Shown in pieces: positions 14,601-24,632 of a stretch of DNA of 64,000 bases. The DNA lies in the NCBI RefSeq assembly GCF_014356525.2, contig NC_052516.1, forward strand, positions 21,222,257-21,286,256, given 5' to 3'. Below the pieces are notes generated by a model that saw only the letters and a list, made by a program, of their open reading frames with translations, was not told where the DNA came from and did not search any database. The position numbers were made by a program, and so were the translations under genes. Source of the DNA: Nilaparvata lugens (taxonomy: Eukaryota; Arthropoda; Insecta; Hemiptera; Delphacidae). How positions within the stretch are numbered: the first letter of the stretch is position 1; the number at the start of each line of letters is the position of its first letter.

Positions 14601-17600
14601 GTTTATAGATAATAATAGAAAATTATCCTATCAATGTTTTACTACTGTATCTCATAATATGTTACTAACATCCTCAACCATGAACAATTTTTCAAAGTTA
14701 TCAATACCTTTATGTAATGAAAAACCTCTGCATTCTAGGCTTTATTGATCAGTAATGAATTCATAACAGATTCAAAATTAGAATAAATAGTTCAACATCT
14801 GATAACAGAAACATTAGAAGAAAACACTAGTCATATGATGATTCAATATCATCACATTCTTCCCGTCTTTAGGAATTCAATGAATAGTCTTTCAAATAAG
14901 AAGGCATTTTGCGCTCTCTATAAGATCTTCGCAGGGTGCCATCAGGAGGCTCTTCTTCATCACTGAGGGGGAATCCTGTATTTGTTTCATCTTGATTTTC
15001 ATGATGATTGTCTTGATTGTTCTCAGGCTCTGCGTGATCACTAAGGCTTGATCCTGCATTTGTATCATCTTGATTTTTATAGTTATCTTCTTGAATGCTC
15101 TCTTCTCCTCGAGGGGCAAGGTTTTTCAACGATACAGTTGTCTCTCTTCCATCACTAAGCCGTACCTTGGCATACTGTGGGTTGATTTGAAGAATCTGTG
15201 GTGTCTTGTCTTGACTAACTGATGTGTGTGCCTAGCCTCAATCTCACTATCGCATTACGGTAACCTAATTAAAGTATCTCTCAGCAAATTTCTTAGACTT
15301 TTCTTCTTCAAATATGGATTTTTTATTTAACGTAGAAGTATTTTTGAACTCACCTTGGCTGAATCTCTCAAGAACAGCTTGTCCATGCTCCACAATACAC
15401 TCATCTAGCTTGGGGTCATTCCTTTTGCATGGAGATATGTATGAAGCTACATGAAAAAACAATAATTAGAAACTATCTTGAATTACTTCAAATAATCAAC
15501 ATATATCATTATTATTATCATATCTTTATCAACTCTTTAATTATGAATACAGGATAAAATTAGAATTTCCGAATTTTTTCCCCACATAACTCTTCAATAA
15601 TTGTGAATGAAGGACAAAAAATAGATCTTCTTTTTTTTATTCCAGTAGAAAAACAATAATGAAAGATGAAACTATAGATTCACAATCTACAACCTACACA
15701 ATTAAAAAATAAATGTTTTTGAAGAAGTCTATTTTAATCAATAACTAGTTTTATTCTATCAATTCATATCAATCCTATTCTATTTCACCTCTTCAATCGG
15801 CCCGCAATAATTAACAAATCATTTTGTTATTATTTTCGCATCATTCATCTGTATTAATGAATATTCAATTCAGTTCCATAATTTATCCTCTGATAAGTAT
15901 GAAAAATCATATATTTAGAATATGCCAATCTATGGATATTTCAGTTATCTCGACCTTTTACATGTTTGTAAATTACACAGTGAATGGAGAAAATAATTAT
16001 TGGGATTTCCTTATAGTGTAGTCACCTGGTAGTGAAAAAGGGCGGTTTGGGAATCAATTCCTAACTCGCTTAATTTTTCGTGCAATGTATCTGGAGTATT
16101 GAACGACCAATAAGATAGAAAAAGTTGACCTAGCCCTGGAGCTTTTTACAGAGTGCCCCGAAAACCACCGATTTTCGGCTCCTTTTCCAGTTCTTTGAGA
16201 TTAACGCCAAATCGAGTCATCGGACAAAAAAATTCACTGCTACCTTTTTTGAATAATGAAATAAAATATATCGGAATTCACTATCTTCACAGAGTGCTGA
16301 GTTACAATTTTTCAAAAATGAGTCAAATTTTCGGAAAACTGAAATTTGGAGGAAATTCAGTTTTTAATCAACTATCTTCCAATTTCCACAATTTAAATTT
16401 ATGATCAAAATACCTTTGTGCGTAATTATTTGTGATCTACAACCTGAGACCAGGTGGTCCGTTCTATCTCAAATAGATTTCCAGGTACATCCGATAGCAA
16501 ATTGCCTTGAATTTGACCAGTTGGTTTTTATGTATCCACCTGTTAGTGGTAGTATTATTTAAATGGGCATTTAGCGCAGAAAAACGTACATTGTGCAGAT
16601 AACTGGAGAATTAAGATTATAGGACATCAATAACATAAACTGGAAAATTAAGATTATAGGACATCAATAACATAAACTGGAGAATTAAGATTATAGGACA
16701 TCAATAACATAAACTGGAGAATTAAGATTATAGGACATCAATAACATATGACTTGTGATACACCATTTTGAAGGTCTTAAAACTAGCTATAACGTTTATA
16801 TCTAACATTTTTCTTCGAAGAATGGATAGGTACGTAAACTTTATTCGACAAAATATAAAATTATGAGGTGAAAAGTTTCTTATTTTCTGGCTTTGTATGG
16901 GAATAACTTCCTGAACAATAGATATAAGATAAAATGTTTATGTCATCAATTGTAATTCTATTCATCCTTGAAACGATGAGATCAAAGTCAGCTCGATACC
17001 TCAATTTGGTACCGAGATACACTTTTTTTAGGCAACAATTGCTGTTTCAAACTTCGGGGGGGTCCAGGGGGAAAGTAAGCGGGGGAAGATGAGTATTTTA
17101 TGATTGCATGCCATGTACTATGAATACTAACATCCTGCGAATATTCAGCTTTCCCTTAATTAGTTGCGCAAAATCCAATTTTTTGTCCCTGTTGACTGGG
17201 CTCATATTAGTAGGGAAATATTGGACAATTACGATTTTTCGATTACGCATGGTTATCGTAAATCAATCTTTTTTTGTGAAATACCGTGAGACCGTGAAAA
17301 TGAGAAAAACATCTCCATTTTCATGATTTTTGAAACGAGCGAATAGAACTTTCCAAATATGTTTTTTTCATGAATTATTTTCATGAAATGAAATTGAAGA
17401 TTCTGTTTTACAATTTAAGACCAAGTAAAATTTTCATCATGATGGGTTTTTGAAATAAGCAGCTTTGAATATGGAAATTAGCCATTTTGATGGGTATGAA
17501 AATGTAGGTCCAAGTACAGTCGAGGATAAATTTCCCATTTTTTTCCTAATTTGACTTATGATAGGTGATTTCGAACTGCCAGGAGGAGCCGAGAAGAATG

Positions 17601-20600
17601 AGCTGTAGTATGAGGAGATCCGATCATTGATTTTTGAAATTTTTATCCTTGAGGTGTCCTTATGCGTGCCCCTCCACTAGAAAATATTGAAAGAAGTTCA
17701 AATTCAACGGGTGAGTATGTTAGTGTGATGATAAAACAGCTGTAATATTTATAATCTGTTATCTCTGTTACTAAGACACATATTTAATGTCGAATAAAGC
17801 TCGTGTTGAGTCAAATTCTATTACAATTAGAAAATGATCTCATAGACCTTTATTATTGTGCGAATTCTCAATAAGAGGATATGAAGTTAATGATGGGTGT
17901 TGAAGCTAAAACTCGGGTGTTTTTCGAAACACAATAAGGAACTTTGTTAACAGGTGTACCTGGAAATCTCTCTGAAATGGAACGATCTACCTAGTCTCAG
18001 GTTGTAGAGCACAAAATTACACCCGGAGGATTTCTGAATCATGAATTTTAATAGTTGATTAAAAACGGAATTTCCACCATTTTTATGTTTTTCCAAAAAT
18101 TCGACTCATTTTTGAAAAATTGTATCTCAGCACTTAATTGAGATAGAGAGCTCCGAGTTATTCCATTTCATTCAAAAATGTATTATCTAAGAAAAAGGAA
18201 ATAATTATTTTTTGTGTCCGATGGCTCGATTAGCCTGAAATCTCAATGAACTGGAAAAGGAGCCGAAAATCCGTGGTTTTTTGGGCATCCTGCAAAAAGC
18301 TCCAGGGCTAGAAGGTCAACTTTTTGTATTCAGGATGTCCAATACTCTAGAACTATTGCACAGAAAAATCAGCGTGTTCGGAGCTTTTTTCCAGCAAAAA
18401 GTACCTGGTGACTAGACTATTACGTCAAGGAAATAGTTTTTGGGTTTTCTTTTCTAGAAAATAAGGAGAAAACCATCGAATTCCAAATTAAAATGAGCAT
18501 TATTTTTGTTGTGGCAATCCTCTCTCTCTATACAGATGAACATGATTGATTTTTGTGAATTAATAAATCAAAAAAATGTGAAGGGAGGTCAAGATCATCT
18601 ATCTATTCATTATAAAGTTATTACATAAGAGAATTCCAGAAATTATATAACGAGAATTTTCAACTTGAGCTAGAACCCAACTCACTAGAGCTGAACTTGA
18701 ACTCAACATGTATCATGAACTTGAACTTGAACTCATGATGTATCATGAACTTGAACTCATGATGTGTCATGAACTAGAACTCAACATGTATCATGAACTT
18801 GAACTCAACATGTATCATGAACTTGAACTCAACATGTATCATGAACTAGAACTCAACATGTATCATGAACTTGAACTCAACATGTTTCATGAACTTGAAT
18901 CTAATTATTTCATTAACCTCTATAGTCACATAAGTGTTACTGCTAATTAGTGATTAGTCATAGTATCAATGGAATGTTCTTGTCTCAATTAAAATAATCA
19001 TCAAGTATGGAAACTCTAGTGATTTTCTTATAACTTGGATTGTAGGGAACATTTTCCATTTTCGGTATATAACTTCACATCTAAAGTTTTCATTCGTGAG
19101 TATAAGTTAGTAGCCTATTGTCTCGGAAGTTCTGTTTTTCAATGAAGCTCTGCTTTTCAATGAAGCTCTGCTCTGTTGGGCAGAAAGAGAATAAAATTGT
19201 TTCTCTGTCCACTCATTTTTATTCTCCAATGCGTGAATAATCCCATAAGCACTAATGTTATTTCTTCCTGGCCAACCGAGCAGAAATTGATTGAAAAGCA
19301 GCTTTACCTTATTACAATATAAACTTGTACAGTACAATATTATAGCCTAATATATAACTCAATTGCTTTGCTTTAATATTGGAAAAACATATTAATCATC
19401 TTCCAAATTTTTTCTCCCTTCCATCTCAATATCTATTGTAATCTATTTCTATTGTAAAATTTAATACATTATTGTTTTGTAACTATTATTTCAGTAGAAC
19501 GTCAATAGTTCGAATTAAGCCGGATTCCCACAAATCAGTGACAGTGAAAGTGACCGGCACAGTGAAAATATAATTCCCATGATTTCTGATTGGACTATTC
19601 CCACTCAGCACAACCGCGCGAGTAAGAATTATCTATTAGAAATATTATCCTATTAGAAATCATGGGAATCATATTTTCACTGTATAGCGGTCACTTCCAA
19701 TATGCCACTGATATGTGGGAATCCAGTGTAAATTGATACCGGACCCAACCGTATTTTCAAAATAACCTTCGCCTTTTCAAAATTACTCAAAAGAAGGGGG
19801 TAGCTCGGACTATTTGAGAAAAAACTATTTGGAATAGTATATTTCATATCATAGGCATGTACAGTAGTACAGGGTCTCACACCCAATCGCTCAAAAGTCT
19901 GTTAAATTTTAATTTCGATCAATGCATTCTTTTCAAAAAAAAACCTTCTCTGATTGGTTCTCGCGGAATTCAATCATGATTGAAATTATATAGTTTTTTT
20001 TGCATCCGGGCCTCAGAGATATATAAATTCAAATCATTTTTTCAAATACTGTATCTTACTCTAATTGTAGGAGAATGTATTTTTTTCTTTAGGGCTACTC
20101 TTAAAAATAAATAAAAATTAGAAATCCAAGAATAGTACCCTTTTAAAATTGTTCAATCACGTCATGTTTCAAATATTAATTATTTCACTATAATTAGTGG
20201 AAATTATTTGTTTGATAATGGCATTATATAGCCGAAACATGTCGTGATTGAACAATTTTAAAAGGATACTTGGATTTCTAATTTTTATTTAAATGTCTAT
20301 AGTGTACATTCACTTCATTTTTCTTGCTAGAGGAAAATAGGAACTGATTTTTGATTTCCAAATTATTTATTCATTTGATATTGTAGAGTTATAACTTTTG
20401 AAATGGCCCAGCAAGCTTATGCCCAAAAGGGTTCCTATTGATGCTCTATTGGATTTCAAAAATTAATATAAAGTTTAGCTTTTATATTCAAGCAAAGTTT
20501 CTAGTTCTTTAAACATGAACATTGATCTTGCACGATAAGTGAACGATACTTACGCAACTTGAGTGAGACAGCCACTCCAACCAAAGCAAGAAGAACTAGT

Positions 20601-20620
20601 AAACCTCTTAGCTGACACAT
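5455..20620 (-). CDS. Takeout / juvenile hormone-binding protein-like secreted carrier (six coding exons)
   Basis: Complete gene on the minus strand: join of 20554-20620, 15354-15446, 12571-12718, 9728-9861, 7444-7596 and 5455-5609. Every junction is GT-AG and every phase matches, giving 750 nt or 249 residues plus stop; the family is usually about 240-260. Residues 1-20 form a hydrophobic signal peptide (MCQLRGLLVLLALVG...). The mature start LPSYISPCKRNDPKLDEC has the family's N-terminal cysteine pair (Cys29, Cys39), expected to form a disulfide. Further family-like stretches are MDPMDITELKV, the CNITIT segment with an N-glycosylation sequon, LFGGDRTLG and a C-terminal amphipathic helix ending NIYPPS. 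The family folds into a super-roll that carries hydrophobic ligands such as juvenile hormone in haemolymph or sensory fluid, and is linked to feeding and circadian behaviour. The ligand of this member cannot be read from the sequence. An ATTAAA lies about 75 nt past the stop on the coding strand. The introns (1.8-5.1 kb) are packed with repeats. Confidence 0.93.
6040..6980 (+). repeat. Dispersed repeat R1, copy 1 (interrupted)
   Basis: Aligns in the same orientation with 39200-39840. Shared landmarks are ATATCAAAA..CCCCACCCCTACCC, ATAACTCGAAAACTATGC, AAATTAAAGCTTACA, TCATAGAGCATTGAATTCTC and TTTTTGACTTTGCAGCTTTG. Interrupted by a MITE at about 6086-6280. No coding frame. Confidence 0.75.
6086..6280. 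mobile_element. MITE nested in repeat R1
   Basis: Left CACAACAGACGGACGTATGC and right complementary to CAACAGGACAGACGTACCAT...GCAG. It sits exactly where the R1 copy at 39200 runs on uninterrupted, so it inserted after R1. Confidence 0.65.
7011..7155 (+). repeat. Pseudopalindromic repeat family R2, copy 1 (right half)
   Basis: Shares ACTTGAAAATGGCATTAATG TC(T/C)GAAACA..TTGTGA..AATAATT and the closing AAAAGTAGCCCTAAAGAAA with 25395-25580 and 20090-20305. In full copies the two halves are inverted repeats. Only one half is clear here. Confidence 0.65.
7444..7596 (-). CDS. Takeout-like gene, coding exon 5
   Basis: Encodes residues 148-198, T-D-V-K-V-D-F-E-M-N... through YFKLENLFGGDRTL. It contains the family's conserved NLF-G-D turn before the C-terminal helix. 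Higher in GC than its surroundings. 153 nt, phase 1 on both sides, GTGAGT donor. Confidence 0.92.
7728..7910. mobile_element. Inverted-repeat MITE
   Basis: TTTTAAAAACACTTATGGAG at the left and its complement CTCCATAAGTGTTTTTAAAA at the right, ends extending to about 7728 and 7910. The centre has AGGTCGAAACGATCTTAAC, which resembles the GAAACA(T/A)GT tag of the R2 family. Confidence 0.72.
8012..8165. mobile_element. Palindromic MITE P1, copy 1
   Basis: GGCCGGTTGCACAAGATTCT...CTTCTCTGATTGGTTCTCGT...GGCTTTTGTGCAACTGGGC. Both ends are complementary GGTTGCACAAAAG-type repeats and the centre holds inverted TCAGAGAAG arms. Other copies: 19885, 24918, 30731, 63541. Confidence 0.85.
8395..8850. mobile_element. 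Fold-back element of about 450 bp
   Basis: Nested complementary landmarks: GGGGCTGTCAAACGACAC near 8425 versus GTGCCGTTTGACTGACCC near 8825; ATATTCCAACAAATTGTAAG versus CTTACGATTTGTTGGAATAT; CAGAAAAATTGTTACTTTT versus AAAAAGTAACCATTTTTCTG. No coding frame. Confidence 0.72.
9116..9380. repeat. Inverted, internally deleted SINE copy within a palindrome
   Basis: 9116-9200 is the reverse complement of about 9288-9378 (ATTCAAATGCTAATTAATAT ... ATCCTAAATAAATGCTGC). Between them is a minus-oriented, internally deleted version of the SINE that follows (9380-9640), with its 3' and A-box portions joined directly. The arrangement is a large imperfect palindrome. Confidence 0.75.
9380..9640 (+). mobile_element. 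tRNA-derived SINE
   Basis: Contains a pol III A box (TGGTGTAAGGG, 9440-9450) and a perfect B box (GGTTCGATTCC, 9484-9494), followed by a tRNA-unrelated body and a 3' part ending TTTATTTAGGATTTTCGTTA. Not a functional tRNA gene: no acceptor stem closes it. Lies in intron 4 of the takeout-like gene. Confidence 0.78.
9728..9861 (-). CDS. Takeout-like gene, coding exon 4
   Basis: Encodes residues 103-147, including the GDYSVNGKILVLPIKGEGKC strand-turn-strand region followed by N-I-T. The acceptor is TTACAG and the donor GTGAGG. 134 nt, phase 2 in and phase 1 out. Confidence 0.9.
9900..11975. other. Intron 3 of takeout-like gene, AT-rich, no gene
   Basis: Very AT-rich. The only structure seen is a direct duplication of about 45 bp (11714-11758 and 11800-11843, CTTTGAATT(T/C)AAATAAT..) and a few short inverted repeats near 11510-11640. 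Confidence 0.55.
11976..12169. mobile_element. Inverted-repeat MITE
   Basis: Arms of about 44 bp: GTTGTAGTTCAGACACTGTG...TTACTTGTAAATATTTG at the left and its near-perfect complement at the right. The centre has ACTTTTC/GAAAAGT and CTCCTGAGGAGGAG. Confidence 0.85.
12571..12718 (-). CDS. Takeout-like gene, coding exon 3
   Basis: Encodes residues 54-102 (GEPKYGIPRMDPMDITELKV through KHAKFLSS). This matches the family pattern in which a G-I-P...DP segment leads into the first beta strand of the barrel. 148 nt, phase 1 in and phase 2 out, donor GTGAGT. Confidence 0.9.
12840..13620 (+). repeat. Dispersed repeat R3, copy 1
   Basis: Aligns with the reverse complement of 44720-45950. Shared landmarks: TTTTTTCTCCCTGAGGGAAA, GCCGAGGGCAACAAT, TTTTTCCTCCACCTAC at both ends, and a segment with TTTTCTGTTTTTTAGT(A/C)C and CGAAAAAGTGACA. 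Non-coding. Confidence 0.7.
13621..14868. other. Intronic, no supported gene
   Basis: AT-rich sequence between the R3 repeat and the Gypsy remnant. A short open frame at 14506-14748 has no motif or splice context. Nothing else recognised. Confidence 0.5.
14869..15222 (-). pseudogene. Gypsy-type LTR retrotransposon Pol C-terminal remnant
   Basis: The minus strand from about 15222 reads TPQILQINPQYAKVRLSDGR, then ETTVSLKNLAPRGEES, an acidic stretch, and RRSYRERKMPSYLKDYSLNS before a stop. This is the typical Pol end of K02A2.6-like Gypsy elements (R-F-x-D-G-R-E-x-T-V...L-A-P-x-G ... R-R-S-x-R). The acidic stretch carries a tandem duplication of about 27 residues (SLSDHAEPENNQD.. / PLSDEEEPPD..). 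The homology breaks off upstream; no LTRs were seen. Lies in intron 2 of the takeout-like gene. Confidence 0.72.
15354..15446 (-). CDS. Takeout-like gene, coding exon 2 (cysteine-pair N-terminus)
   Basis: Encodes residues 23-53, including SYISPCKRNDPKLDEC, the most diagnostic motif of the takeout family. It lies between an acceptor preceded by a T-rich tract and a GTGAGT donor, and is 93 nt with phase 1 on both sides. Confidence 0.93.
16018..18420. mobile_element. Long-arm fold-back element, family FB1, copy A
   Basis: The ends TAGTCACCTGGTAGTGAAAA (16018) and ...GTACCTGGTGACTAGACTA (to about 18420) are complementary, and arms of about 450 bp follow. Landmarks on the left: GCTTTTTACAGAGTGCCCCG, TTTTCGGCTCCTTTTCCAGT, TTTTTCAAAAATGAGTCAAA, CTACAACCTGAGACC. 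Each appears inverted in the same order on the right (18310, 18265, 18100, 17995). The centre is AT-rich and non-coding and holds a 37-bp tandem array. Related pieces at 32230-32465 and 40705-42490. Confidence 0.82.
16603..16749 (+). repeat. Tandem repeat, 37 bp x 4
   Basis: Four nearly identical units beginning CTGGAGAATTAAGATTATAG at 16603, 16640, 16677 and 16714; the second has one change (GGAAAATT). Inside fold-back element FB1-A. Confidence 0.95.
18690..18900 (+). repeat. Minisatellite, 24-bp unit, about eight copies
   Basis: Unit AACATGTATCATGAACTTGA + ACTC, with a few units carrying GATG or TAGA variants. The 24-bp period keeps one frame open (MYHELELN repeated), but there is no gene context, so the peptide is a by-product of the period. 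Confidence 0.93.
19519..19735. mobile_element. Inverted-repeat MITE
   Basis: Arms of about 70 bp: GATTCCCACAAATCAGTGAC...AGTGACCG...CAGTGAAAATAT...CCCATGATTTCT at the left and the complementary order at the right (AGAAATCATGGGAATCATAT ... TGATATGTGGGAATCC). Confidence 0.85.
19885..20013. mobile_element. Palindromic MITE P1, decayed copy
   Basis: AAGTCTGTTAAATTTTAATT ... CTTCTCTGATTGGTTCTCGC ... GCATCCGGGCC. Same order as the copy at 8012, with a worn left end. Confidence 0.7.
20090..20305. repeat. Pseudopalindromic repeat R2, copy 2
   Basis: Left CTTTAGGGCTACTCTTAAAA and AAATTAGAAATCCAAGAATA; right AAAGGATACTTGGATTTCTA and AATTTTTATTTAAATG. The centre has ATAATGGCATTATATAGCCG followed by AAACATGTCGTGATTGAAC. 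Arms are about 85 bp. Confidence 0.78.
20554..20620 (-). CDS. Takeout-like gene, coding exon 1 (signal peptide)
   Basis: Starts with ATG at 20620-20618 and encodes residues 1-22, a basic-then-hydrophobic leader of secreted proteins. It ends one base into codon 23 at a GTAAGT donor (20553 leftward). The next exon begins with two bases, completing a proline codon. No longer in-frame start with a better leader is seen. Confidence 0.9.
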
Positions 20621-21720
20621 TCTGCTAGCCCAATCAAATACGAATGAATGGTAAACAAAATTTATAATAAGAACAAATATTTAGAGAGGAGGACGTCGAC
20701 GTCAGACCACTCTGAGTCTCGGATTGAAACTGAAGTGAGAAGTGACTCCTTCAAGAGTGTTTCAAACAATCTGCAAGCATTTGATTCCGACCCCTGCGTC
20801 ACAAAGAAACAAGTTATTCTCCTCCTTCTTCTTCCTGTTTTTCTTGGCCCATTTGGTTTTCTTCTTATTCTTCGTCTATTAATTTTCATCTCGTTTGCCT
20901 TCCTGATAATTTTCTACCATTTTTCTTTCGTTTTCTCTCACGTACTTATTTCGTTGTCTTCTTGTTTCTAATCTCATCCATCAATATTCATCATTAGTTT
21001 TTTTCTACCCTTTATTTTATTTATTTGAGTATTACAATAGTGCGATAGTATCCCTCTAGCTGTAAGCTATTTGAGGGATATATAAAAATAATCCTTTACA
21101 TACAATAAAAAAACAATCAATAACAATAATTATATTTCTTAAATTTATCTTACTGTATTGCTCTTGTATCTATTCTCTCTCCCTTCTAATTATTTGTCTA
21201 TCAACTTTCATCTGCTTTCATCGTCTTCCTCTACATTTTCCGCCATTTTTCTTCCCATTCCGCTCAAGTATGTAATTGTATTTCTTCTCATTTCACATCT
21301 ATCAATAATTTTGATAATAATGATTTTCAATTGTGGATTTGCCACCCTTTTTCTTACTGCATTTTTATCAATTTTCTTCTTTGAATTCAAATCCACTTCA
21401 CACACATTCATAAAAATCAGAATAATTACAAAGCAAGATAAACAAAAATATAGAATTAACATACAATACGAAATGAAATTTTGTGAAAATTTGAAGTGAA
21501 AATCACTGACATAAGATCTTCTTATTTTTCTTTTACTGATTATCAGCTCTTGCTGTTTCATCTCAGTTCCTACTATTTCCTCTCTCTTACTCCGATTCAA
21601 TTTAATAGTCATGAGTTCTTCGAACATGAAGGTTCTAAATAATTTGAATTTAGAGTCATGTATTTGAAATTTAAAACTTTTTTATGAGACTTTTACAATC
21701 ATTTTGAATAGTATTTTGAG
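20621..21720. promoter_or_regulatory. 5' flank of takeout-like gene, T-rich
   Basis: Upstream of the takeout-like start on the minus strand. No TATA box or initiator can be assigned with confidence; it grades into pyrimidine-rich sequence. Any 5' UTR exon is not identifiable. Confidence 0.3.
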
Positions 21721-22640
21721 CTCCCTTCTTCCATTACTTCTCCCTTCTCTCCATCGTCTCCTCCCTCACTTCCCCCATACTCCACATCTTCCCCTCCTAC
21801 TCCTTTTTCGTCTTCTTCTTCCTCTTCTTTTTTTCTTCTTCTTCTTCTCGACCTCTTCATTCTCTTCCCTCTCCTTATCAACTCCTCCTCAACATCATCA
21901 TCCTCCTCCTTCCTCACACTCATCATTCTTATTCTTATGTTCATCTATTCTTTTCTCCCATCACCCTTCTTTTTGACGGCATATGAGTTATAATTTTATC
22001 ATAGAAGATTTCTAGTTTATTAGAAAGTATTAATTTATCATAGAAGATAATTTATTTTCTTATTTACTATCTCCATCTTATTCCTGATTCTTCATCTTAA
22101 TTTTCTTTCATGCATTTATTTTTATTACTATCATTCGAACTATCCCCCCTCCCCACAAGACCAATGACGCACCCCTCAAATTCAGCACCCAGACTCAGAC
22201 GTCATGTGATATACTTCCGACCTCTTTCTTAGAATCCCCCAAGATTTTTTTGAGAACCCCTCCTCCCCGAGAATTTCAATGACGCAGTCTGCATCGAAAC
22301 CCACCCCACGCACTGCAGGTATAATTTCTTCTTCTTCTTCTTCTTGTTCTTGTTCTTCTTCTTCTTCTTCTTCTTCTTCTTCTTCTTCTTCTTCTTCTTC
22401 TTCTTCTTCTTCTTCTTCTTTTTCTTCTTCTTCTTCTTCTTCTTCTTCTTCTTCTTCTCTTCTTCTTCTTCTTCTTCTTCTTCTTCTTCTTCTTCTTCTC
22501 TTCTTCTTCTTCCAAGAATCTTCATATTTTTCAGAGTTCTTCCTTCTCCTGCCATCTCTTCTTTCTTCTTCCCATTCTCCCATTTTCTTCTTAACGTCAT
22601 CTTCCTCTCCTACCTTTTATTCTTCCTATCTTGCATCTCA
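21720..22640 (+). repeat. Polypyrimidine tract with (TTC)n core
   Basis: Pyrimidine-rich throughout, with an almost pure TTC array at 22328-22514 interrupted by a few TTG and TC steps. Long open frames of Ser/Phe/Leu or Glu/Lys/Arg on the two strands are consequences of the triplet array. Confidence 0.95.
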
Positions 22641-22849
22641 TTTGCAACTCCATACTTCTTTATCACCAATTAAAATCCAATAAAGTTCTGACGTTCAAAC
22701 ATCTGTATGGCATTGATGAATATTTTTACAGCGGTCATACCTACCTGTAACATAGCATTATGTAAATGAACAACAGAATAAATCAATAACAAGTTGTTGC
22801 CAACCTCTGGCTATCTATTTCGCAAAAATAGAATATGGAAATGAAGGAG

Positions 22850-23225
22850 AAGAAAACGATAAAGAGGTTGAAGAAAATGAAGATAAATTAGGTGGATGAG
22901 GAAGAGAAGTAGATAAAGGAGGGGGTGGAGGAGCAGGAGGATGATTGGATTAGATTAGAGTTTTTTATTCATATATGTTACAATAGGAGAAGGAGGAGGA
23001 GGAGGAGGAGGAGGAGAGGAGGAGTAGGAGGAGGAGGAGGAGGAGGAGGAGGAGGAGGAGGAGGTGATGGAGAAGGAGGTGGAAGTGGAAGAGGAGGAGG
23101 AAGAGAAAGAGGAGTAGGAGGTGATGGAGGAGGAGAAGGTGAATGAGATGGCGGAGATCAAGGAAGAGAAGAAGAAAGAGAGGAGGGAGAATATTAAGAA
23201 GGAGATGAAGAAGCAGATAATGAAG
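22850..23225 (+). repeat. Polypurine tract with (AGG)n core
   Basis: A near-pure AGG array at 22986-23065 flanked by GAAGAAGA-rich sequence to 23225. Purines are on the plus strand, opposite to the TTC tracts on either side. Confidence 0.93.
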
Positions 23226-23915
23226 GAAGAACAAAAAATATTTCAAACTACAACTGCTTATCAGGGCCATTTATGTATTGTGGATAGATGGTCCTAATTT
23301 TTCAATTCACCTAACCATAGTTATTATAGAAGCTCATTTTTTGTTATTGTAGACTGTGTTTTAACCATACTAATCATTACCAGTTTTTCCTACAAACCGT
23401 TTAAATGGAGTCTGTTCATTTTTTAGACATTCATGAGTTTCAATAATATTATCGTAAGTAGTGGCATCCACTTATTGCAATCTCCATTCCAGTGCAAAAT
23501 TACTAGATAGCTGTGTGGGTTTCATTTTTTAAGATTTTGATAGGTTTTAATCGTGTATGTTTCATCACCATCGGTTAAAGTCAAAATATAGAGATCCAAT
23601 GATGGGCCATACATAGCCATAGGCTACTTTTGGATACATCATAAAAATTGCTTCTCATTTTAAAAAGAGCATTGCATCTTCATGCAATGACTCTCTATAA
23701 TAGTGTTTATCAACATCTAGTGCCAGGTGCGCCAGAGAAACTTACTTATTTGAAAGGTCAATAAAAACAAAAGTACTTTAGATATTGTTTTGATCAATTT
23801 TTACATGAGAATACAATATCTCCATTTTTTCCATGCAGTCTTGAAAATAGCATCAGACCAATAGTGACCCCCATTAGATGAAGATGAAGCAGAAATGATA
23901 TTTTTTTCATCAGCA

Positions 23916-24032
23916 TCATAATTCGATTCTAAACCCAGAAATGGACTTCAACGAGCCGTCAGAACTCCAGAAAATATCAAAACAGTGAGGCAGTCAGTTG
24001 TGCGTTCCCCCCGGCGTTCGGCTCGCAAAAAC
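23916..24032 (+). repeat. Inverted duplicate of transposase segment (left arm)
   Basis: 23930-24032 is the reverse complement of 24385-24487 with only about five mismatches over 103 bp. The homology continues to 23916 after skipping about 21 bases present on the right. Arms are separated by about 350 bp, so a transcript through the element would fold into a long hairpin. Confidence 0.88.
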
Positions 24033-24632
24033 ATTGATGAAGTCGATTTTTGAAATTTCTTTGCAGTAAATCAATCGGTATGTTGACAATGGGGTCGCGA
24101 ATGTTGTTCTTGAGGTGTGCTATGGTCCGTGGTCGATCGACATGGACCAGAGATTTCAAATAACACCATAAGAAAATCGCATTGAGGAAACGCATGTGGA
24201 AATGAGGCTTGTCACTAAAAAAAATGACTGCGTCTTCAGGCAGGTTGTCAATCAGCATATCACATGCATTTTGACGGGCAACAAAATCGCGTTCAGTCAA
24301 TTCTTGAACAACAGACATTTTATAGGGATGAAGTCCCTGGAAAATTCGTCGAACAGCGAAGTCAGAAATTGCCATAGCTGCTGCGTTTTTGCGAGCCGAA
24401 CGCCGGGGGGAACGCACAACTGACTGCCTCACTGCTTTGATATTTTCTGGATTTCTGATGGCTTGTTGAAGTCCATTTCTGGGTTTAGCGACTCCTGGAA
24501 CCAACGACAGAATCGAATTATGGCCAGGAACGAGTCTGTGGGGAGGAATTTCAAATCGAGTGCGGAAGGTGATCGACCATTAGAAAAGAAGCTCTCAACT
24601 GCGATGGCCCGCTGCTCTCTAGACCAGAGCAT
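23977..24632 (-). pseudogene. Tc1/mariner-like transposase remnant
   Basis: Two overlapping frames. The N-terminal piece (24632-24429) starts MLWSREQRAIAVESFFSNGR, the helix-turn-helix start of this transposase group. The second (24504-23977) continues with SPRRSARKNAAAMAISDFAV, LHPYKMSVVQELTERDF and FFSDKPHFHM, where the first catalytic aspartate region would be. It then jumps straight to FLWCYLKSLVHVDRPRTIAH and NNIRDPIVNIP, the C-terminal end of the catalytic domain. The central catalytic segment is therefore missing, and a frameshift separates the two frames. Non-functional. Confidence 0.82.
24385..24522 (-). repeat. Inverted duplicate of transposase segment (right, original arm)
   Basis: This arm lies in its proper place in the transposase frame, so it is the parent; the arm at 23916-24032 is the derived, inverted copy. 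Confidence 0.85.

Noticed and set aside
14506..14748. 80-residue open frame
   Set aside because: No family features; lies in repeat-rich intron sequence.
16603..16749. CRISPR-like regular repeats
   Set aside because: A head-to-tail 37-bp tandem repeat without spacers, in an insect genome.
18708..18950. Repeat protein MYHELELN x n
   Set aside because: A 24-bp minisatellite keeps the frame open by periodicity alone; no gene context.
22182..22683. Long open frames of poly-Ser, poly-Phe, poly-Glu, poly-Lys or poly-Arg on both strands
   Set aside because: They arise wherever a TTC array is read in any frame; there is no start context, domain or splice site.
24196..24423. Plus-strand frame inside the Tc1/mariner-like element
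   Set aside because: Complement of the transposase remnant.
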